DNA of 64,000 bases from Streptomyces griseocarneus (lineage in GTDB: Bacteria; Actinomycetota; Actinomycetes; Streptomycetales; Streptomycetaceae). Each line of letters begins with the position of its first letter. The stretch's first letter is position 1. Under the pieces are notes generated by a model that made no database searches, was not told the origin of the DNA, and saw nothing but the letters and a program-made list of their open reading frames with translations. Below are positions 59,745 to 64,000 of this stretch, piece by piece. The translations under genes were made by a program, and so were the position numbers. The DNA lies in assembly GCF_014655595.1 (NCBI RefSeq), contig NZ_BNBL01000007.1, positions 15,909 to 79,908 of the forward strand, read 5' to 3'.

Positions 59745-61289
59745 ATGACCGATACCGGCAAGCGCACCTCCGCCCTCGACCTCGTCCTGGCCGTCGTGGA
59801 CCCCGGCAGCTGGCGCTGCTGGGACGAGCCCGTCGCGCTGACCACGGACGATCCGGACTACCGCGCCGATCTGCTCGCCGCCCGGGAGCGGACCGGGCTG
59901 GACGAGTCGGTGATCACCGGTGAGGGGAGGGTGCACGGCCGCCGAGTGGCCCTGGTGGCCTGCGAGTTCCGTTTTCTGGCGGGGTCGATCGGCGTGGACG
60001 CGGGGGAGCGGCTGGTGCGGGCCGTGGAGCGGGCCACCGCCGAGGGGCTGCCGCTGCTGGCGGCGCCGGCCTCGGGCGGGACGCGGATGCAGGAGGGGAC
60101 GATCGCCTTCCTGCAGATGGTGAAGGTGGCCGGTGCGATCACCGATCACAAGGAGGCGGGCCTGCCCTACCTGGTGTATCTCCGTCACCCCACCACCGGT
60201 GGCGTGCTCGCCTCGTGGGGCTCGCTCGGCCATCTCACCGCCGCCGAACCGGGCGCCCTCATCGGCTTCCTGGGCCCGCGCGTGCACGAGGCGCTGTACG
60301 GCGAGGAGTTCCCGCCGGGCGTCCAGGTCGCCGAGAACCTGCTGGCGAACGGGCTGGTGGACGCGGTGCTGCCGGCCGGACGGCTGGCGGAGGTCGCGGC
60401 GCGGGCGCTGTCCGTGCTGTGCGCCGACGGCGACGCCGCAGCCGCCGGTGAGCGCGAGGGCGCCCCGCCCGCCGAGGACGCCGCGCCCGTGGCGTACGAG
60501 GACGCGCCGCCGGTGGAGGAGTCGATCCGCCGGTCGCGGCGGCCCGACCGGCCGGGCGTGCGCGAGTTCCTGCGCGCCGCCGCCACCGATGTCACGCTGC
60601 TGAGCGGTACGGGCGCGGGCGAGCGCGACCCCGGGCTGCTGCTCGCGCTCGCGCGCGTCGGCGGCACCGCGTGCGTGGTGCTCGGCCACGACCGGGGCAG
60701 TCACCCCGACCCGGCCGCCGGGCAGGCGCTGGGGCCCGCCGGGCTGCGGGCGGCCCGGCGCGGCATGCGGATCGCGGCCGAACTGGGCCTGCCGCTGCTC
60801 ACCGTGGTGGACACGGCCGGTGCCGCGCTCTCGCGGGAGGCCGAGGAGGGCGGGCTCGCCGGTGAGATCGCCCGCTGCCTCGCCGACCTGGTGAACCTCC
60901 CCGCGCCCACCCTGTGCCTGCTGCTGGGGCAGGGGGCCGGCGGCGCGGCCCTCGCGCTGCTTCCGGCGGACCGGGTGGTGGCGGCCCGGCACGCCTGGCT
61001 CTCGCCGCTGCCGCCCGAGGGCGCCTCGGCGATCCTGCACCGTACGACGGACCGGGCGTACGAGATCGCCGCCCGTCAAGGGGTGCGCTCCGCCGACCTC
61101 TTGGCGAACGGAATCGTGGACCGCATCGTAGAGGAAGGACAACCGGAGGACAGGGACTTCCTCATGGTTCTCGGGCGGGTGATCGGAGGGGACATGGCTG
61201 CTCTGACGGCGCGTGACCAGCGGGAGCGGCGCGCGGCGCGCCGGTCGCGCTATCGGCGCCTCGGCGGCACGGGTGTTGTTCAACCCTAA
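59745..61289 (+). CDS. Fused acetyl-CoA carboxylase carboxyltransferase (beta plus alpha halves)
   Basis: A 514-residue protein carrying both carboxyltransferase halves in one chain. The AccD-like half (about 1-230) has CEFRFLAGSIGVDAGERLVR and LPLLAAPASGGTRMQEGTIA, then HPTTGGVLASWGSLGHLTAA. The AccA-like half (about 270-514) has ARRGMRIAAELGLPLLTVVD, LSREAEEGGLAGEIARCLAD and TLCLLLGQGAGGAALALLPA. They form malonyl-CoA from carboxybiotin and acetyl-CoA. The CxxC-CxxC zinc finger of free AccD is absent. No biotin carboxylase or BCCP is nearby. The ATG at 59745 is the start. Confidence 0.88.
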   Translation: MTDTGKRTSALDLVLAVVDPGSWRCWDEPVALTTDDPDYRADLLAARERTGLDESVITGEGRVHGRRVALVACEFRFLAGSIGVDAGERLVRAVERATAEGLPLLAAPASGGTRMQEGTIAFLQMVKVAGAITDHKEAGLPYLVYLRHPTTGGVLASWGSLGHLTAAEPGALIGFLGPRVHEALYGEEFPPGVQVAENLLANGLVDAVLPAGRLAEVAARALSVLCADGDAAAAGEREGAPPAEDAAPVAYEDAPPVEESIRRSRRPDRPGVREFLRAAATDVTLLSGTGAGERDPGLLLALARVGGTACVVLGHDRGSHPDPAAGQALGPAGLRAARRGMRIAAELGLPLLTVVDTAGAALSREAEEGGLAGEIARCLADLVNLPAPTLCLLLGQGAGGAALALLPADRVVAARHAWLSPLPPEGASAILHRTTDRAYEIAARQGVRSADLLANGIVDRIVEEGQPEDRDFLMVLGRVIGGDMAALTARDQRERRAARRSRYRRLGGTGVVQP

Positions 61290-61326
61290 AGAAAAGGGAT
61301 CATTCGGGGTATACGTTCAGGAGGAA

Positions 61327-61357
61327 TTGACAAGGTTAGGTTTGCCTAACCTAAGGT
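61327..61357 (+). promoter_or_regulatory. Promoter of the siderophore transporter operon
   Basis: TTGACA (61327-61332) and TAAGGT (61352-61357) are separated by 19 bases. The GTG start lies 7 bases after the -10, which suggests a leaderless message. The iron box overlaps this promoter almost completely. Confidence 0.65.
61336..61354. promoter_or_regulatory. Iron box (DmdR1/DtxR operator)
   Basis: TTAGGTTTGCCTAACCTAA matches the DtxR/DmdR1 iron box TTAGGTTAGGCTAACCTAA at 17 of 19 positions and is near-palindromic. It lies between the -35 and -10 of the transporter promoter, so iron-loaded DmdR1 should block transcription. Confidence 0.93.
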
Positions 61358-61364
61358 CGTCCCC

Positions 61365-62405
61365 GTGAACGTGACCGATGCCCCGCCGGACCGGGCGTCG
61401 CGGTCCGCCGCCGGCCGGCCCGCGACAACGCGCAGGACGCTCCTCCTCGTTGGGGGAGCTGCCCTGCTCGTCGCCTGCGCGGCCCTCAGCCTCGCGGCGG
61501 GCTCCCGCTCCGTGCCCCTGGCCACGGTGTGGCACGCCCTGACCGACGGCGACCAGAGCCGCGACGGCCTCGTCGTCACCGGCCTGCGCGTCCCCCGCAC
61601 CGTGATCGGCGTCGTGATCGGCGCCGCCCTCGGCGTGGCGGGCGCCGTCGCCCAGGGCGTCACCCGCAACCCGCTCGCCTCGCCCGCGACACTGGGCATC
61701 AACCACGGCGCCGGATTCGCCGTGGTGGTCGCGAGCTACGCGCTGCACCTCACCCACCCCGCCCAGTACCTGCCCTTCGCCTTCGCCGGCGCGGCGCTCG
61801 CCACCCTCGCGGTCCTCGCCCTCGCCCGCCGGGCCGGCGACCTGGACCCCGTACGCCTCGCGCTCGGCGGCACCGTGCTGGACGCCGTGCTCATCTCCTG
61901 GACCTCCGCGGTGATGCTCACCAGCCACCGCACCCTGGACGAGGCCCGGTTCTGGCTGGCGGGCTCGCTCGCCGGACGGCAGACCGGCATCCTGCTGCCC
62001 GTGGCCGTGCCGCTGGCCGTCGGCCTCCTCCTCGCCCTGGCCATCGCGCCCGCGCTCAACGCCCTCGCCCTCGGCGACGAGACCGCCCAGGCGCTCGGCG
62101 TCCCGGTCGCCAGGATCCGCGCCGCCGGGGGCGTCGCGGTCATCCTGCTCGCCGCCTCCTCCGTCGCCGTCGCCGGCCCCCTCTCCTTCGTCGGCCTCGC
62201 CGCCCCCCACCTCGTACGCAAGGCCGTGGGCGCCGACCACCGCTGGCTGCTGCCCGGCTGCCTGGTCGCCGGCCCGCTGCTGCTGCTCACCGCCGACATC
62301 CTCGGCCGCGTCGTGCTGCGCCCCGTGGAGCTGGAGGTCGGCATCGTGACCGCCCTGCTCGGCGCGCCCATGCTCGCCTTCCTCGCCCGGAAGGTGGCGC
62401 GATGA
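61365..62405 (+). CDS. Iron-siderophore ABC permease, FecCD family (1)
   Basis: A 346-residue permease with about 10 helices. The FecCD motifs are GAVAQGVTRNPLASPATLGI and FWLAGSLAGRQTGILLPVAV, with GPLSFVGLAAPHLVRKAVGA and LGAPMLAFLARKV near the end. It forms half of the channel for a ferric siderophore or heme. The GTG at 61365 is close to the iron box and promoter, with no ribosome-binding site, so it is probably leaderless. Its stop overlaps the next start (ATGA). Confidence 0.93.
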   Translation: MNVTDAPPDRASRSAAGRPATTRRTLLLVGGAALLVACAALSLAAGSRSVPLATVWHALTDGDQSRDGLVVTGLRVPRTVIGVVIGAALGVAGAVAQGVTRNPLASPATLGINHGAGFAVVVASYALHLTHPAQYLPFAFAGAALATLAVLALARRAGDLDPVRLALGGTVLDAVLISWTSAVMLTSHRTLDEARFWLAGSLAGRQTGILLPVAVPLAVGLLLALAIAPALNALALGDETAQALGVPVARIRAAGGVAVILLAASSVAVAGPLSFVGLAAPHLVRKAVGADHRWLLPGCLVAGPLLLLTADILGRVVLRPVELEVGIVTALLGAPMLAFLARKVAR

Positions 62406-63460
62406 CCTCCCCGACGACTGCGACGGCCCCCCGCGCGACGGGCGGCGCGCTCGCCCGGCAGCGCCGGCGGACCGCCCTGCTGAGCACGGTCGCCGTGACC
62501 CTCCTCATCGCACTCATGGCGGTGGGGCTCGGCACCGGCGAGGTGTCCGTCCCGCCCCTGGACGCGCTGCGCGGCCTGGCCGGGCTCGGCGACCCCGGCA
62601 CCGTCATGCTGGTCCAGGAACTGCGCGCCCCCCGCGTGCTCTCCGCCGCCACGGCGGGAGCGGGGCTGGCCGTCGCCGGCGCCATCCTGCAACGGGTCGC
62701 CCGCAACCCGCTCGCCTCCCCGGACGTGGTCGGCGTGACCGGCGGCGCCTCCCTGGCCGCCGTGGCCGTCATCGCCTCCGGCGCCCCGGCCGCGCTGATC
62801 TCGCCGGCCGCGCTCGGCGGCGGCCTGCTCGCGGCCGTGCTGCTCGGACTGCTGGCCTGGCGCGGCGGGTTCACCGTCTCCCGGCTCGTCCTCGTCGGCC
62901 TCGCCGTGCAGTCCGGCCTCGCCGCCGCCGTGAACCTCCTCATCGTCCGCTTCCCCGCCGAACTCGCCTCCTCCGCCCTGCAGTGGACCACCGGCTCGGT
63001 CTACGGACGGACCTGGACCGAGGTCGACGCCGGGGGAGCGGTGATCCTCGCCGGCATCGCCGCCGCCCTGCTCGGCCACCGCCAACTGTCCGTCCTCGAC
63101 CTCGGCGACGACAGCGCGGGCGCGCTCGGCCTGCCCCCGAAGACCGCCCGGCTGCGCCTGCTGCTCCTCGCCGTCGTGCTGGCCTCCGTCGCCGCCGCCC
63201 TCACCGGGCCCGTCGGCTTCGTGGCCCTGGCCGTACCGCACATCACGCGGTTCCTGGCCGGGCCGCCCACCGCCGGCACGCTCGTGCTGACCGCGCTCAC
63301 CGGCGCCGTCCTGCTGCTGGGCGCCGACCTCGCCGTCCTGCACCTCCTGCCCGTCCACGGGCTGCCCGTCGGCGTCCTCACCGCGACGCTCGGGGCGCCC
63401 TGGCTGCTCGTACTGATGCTGCGCCACATGAAGCCCAACGCTGGGAGTGCCACCCGATGA
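62402..63460 (+). CDS. Iron-siderophore ABC permease, FecCD family (2)
   Basis: A 352-residue partner permease. Typical parts are RAPRVLSAATAGAGLAVAGA, ILQRVARNPLASPDVVGVTG, and GSVYGRTWTEVDAG. GPVGFVALAVPHITRFLAGP and LGAPWLLVLMLRHMK follow. With the preceding gene it would make a heterodimeric channel. The ATG at 62402 overlaps the first permease stop and its own stop overlaps the ATPase start, giving translational coupling. Substrate-binding protein not seen in the window; it may lie beyond the right edge or elsewhere. Confidence 0.93.
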   Translation: MTSPTTATAPRATGGALARQRRRTALLSTVAVTLLIALMAVGLGTGEVSVPPLDALRGLAGLGDPGTVMLVQELRAPRVLSAATAGAGLAVAGAILQRVARNPLASPDVVGVTGGASLAAVAVIASGAPAALISPAALGGGLLAAVLLGLLAWRGGFTVSRLVLVGLAVQSGLAAAVNLLIVRFPAELASSALQWTTGSVYGRTWTEVDAGGAVILAGIAAALLGHRQLSVLDLGDDSAGALGLPPKTARLRLLLLAVVLASVAAALTGPVGFVALAVPHITRFLAGPPTAGTLVLTALTGAVLLLGADLAVLHLLPVHGLPVGVLTATLGAPWLLVLMLRHMKPNAGSATR

Positions 63461-64000
63461 GCGCGACGAACGCCAACCAGCTCGCGGCCCAGCGCCTGAC
63501 GCTCGGCTACGGCGCCACCGTCATCGTCGACGGAGTCGACCTGACCCTCCCCGGCGACGCCGTCACCGCCGTCGTCGGCCCCAACGCCTGCGGCAAGTCC
63601 ACCCTGTTGCGGGGCCTCGCCCGGCTGCTCGCCCCCACGGCGGGCACCGTCACCCTCGACGGCGCCGACATCCACCGGATGTCCGCCCGCGCCCTGGCCC
63701 GCCGCATGGGACTCCTCCCGCAACAGGCCGTCGCCCCCGAGGGCATCACCGTCGAAGCGCTCGTACGCCTGGGCCGCTACCCCCACCAGCGCATGCTCAC
63801 CCCCTGGTCCGCCGCCGACCAGGCCGCCGTGGAGGAGGCCCTGGCCCGCACCGGCACCGAAGCCCTGCGCGACCGGGCCGTCGACGAACTCTCCGGCGGC
63901 CAGCGCCAGCGCGCCTGGATCGCCCTCGCCCTCGCCCAGGACACCCCGCTGCTGCTCCTGGACGAGCCCACGACCTTCCTCGACCTGCGGCACCAGCTCG
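63457..64000 (+). CDS. Iron-siderophore ABC transporter ATP-binding protein (partial, cut by window end)
   Basis: The first 181 codons of a FecE/FepC-type ATPase. Walker A is GPNACGKST, with the Q-loop at LLPQQ, signature LSGGQRQRAW and Walker B LLLLDEPTTFLDLRHQL. It overlaps the second permease (ATGA) and would power import. The 3' end, including the last part of the domain, lies past position 64000. Confidence 0.94.
   Translation, partial: MSATNANQLAAQRLTLGYGATVIVDGVDLTLPGDAVTAVVGPNACGKSTLLRGLARLLAPTAGTVTLDGADIHRMSARALARRMGLLPQQAVAPEGITVEALVRLGRYPHQRMLTPWSAADQAAVEEALARTGTEALRDRAVDELSGGQRQRAWIALALAQDTPLLLLDEPTTFLDLRHQL

Overview
The window is a high-GC (about 72-74% by eye) actinomycete chromosome segment. 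Streptomyces is by far the best fit: GTG and TTG starts are frequent, stop/start overlaps (GTGA, ATGA) are dense, SSI-type protease inhibitor and Streptomyces-griseus-type serine proteases are present, and the block pyrG - NUDIX - ald - ParA - ScpA - ScpB - pseudouridine synthase - tyrA - cmk - acyltransferase - der is a conserved actinobacterial core order. I see no rRNA, tRNA, CRISPR array, prophage or transposase.

Layout. 1-2559: an MraY/WecA-like membrane protein and a glycosyltransferase lie inside a perfect 109-bp inverted repeat (1-109 and 2451-2559), with a second inverted-repeat block just inside it. 2616-6156: a PucR-type regulator and a GH15 glycosidase on the minus strand. 6606-22108: the core block, holding pyrG, a NUDIX hydrolase, an AfsR-like NB-ARC/TPR protein with a degenerate P-loop, alanine dehydrogenase, a chromosome-segregation operon (ParA-like, a small basic protein, ScpA, ScpB, and a pseudouridine synthase with a Gly/Arg-rich tail), tyrA, cmk, an acyltransferase and der. 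22204-33906: two Streptomyces-type hypotheticals, a glycosyltransferase with a coupled partner of unknown function, an orphan ctaD, an I78 inhibitor, a PAP2 phosphatase, a mannosyltransferase-like membrane protein, an MFS exporter and an acyl-CoA dehydrogenase. 33989-35961: a SepF-like protein divergent from a DUF5685 protein with an extreme cysteine-rich tail.

36341-40797: an FAD/NAD(P)-binding oxidoreductase followed by two LLM-class flavin monooxygenase-like genes. 41161-45083: a secreted-protease neighbourhood with two chymotrypsin-fold preproproteases around a slipin and a convergent SSI-type inhibitor whose predicted P1 residue is Arg. 45507-50948: a dipeptide/oligopeptide ABC operon with a fused double ATPase. 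51029-56718: a divergent membrane protein and a dnaE2 - Y-family-like operon behind a near-consensus LexA (SOS) box. 56873-61289: a secreted lipase, an orphan P450, a DUF402 protein and a fused two-domain carboxyltransferase. 61365-64000: an iron-box-controlled siderophore importer (two FecCD permeases and the start of the ATPase), cut by the window end.

Genes that appear to work together: the ParA-ScpAB group in chromosome organisation; DnaE2 with its inactive-looking Y-family partner in DNA-damage mutagenesis; the two proteases and the inhibitor in extracellular proteolysis; the FecCD/FecE set in iron uptake. Family assignments rest on motif reading and memory of the families, with no database search.
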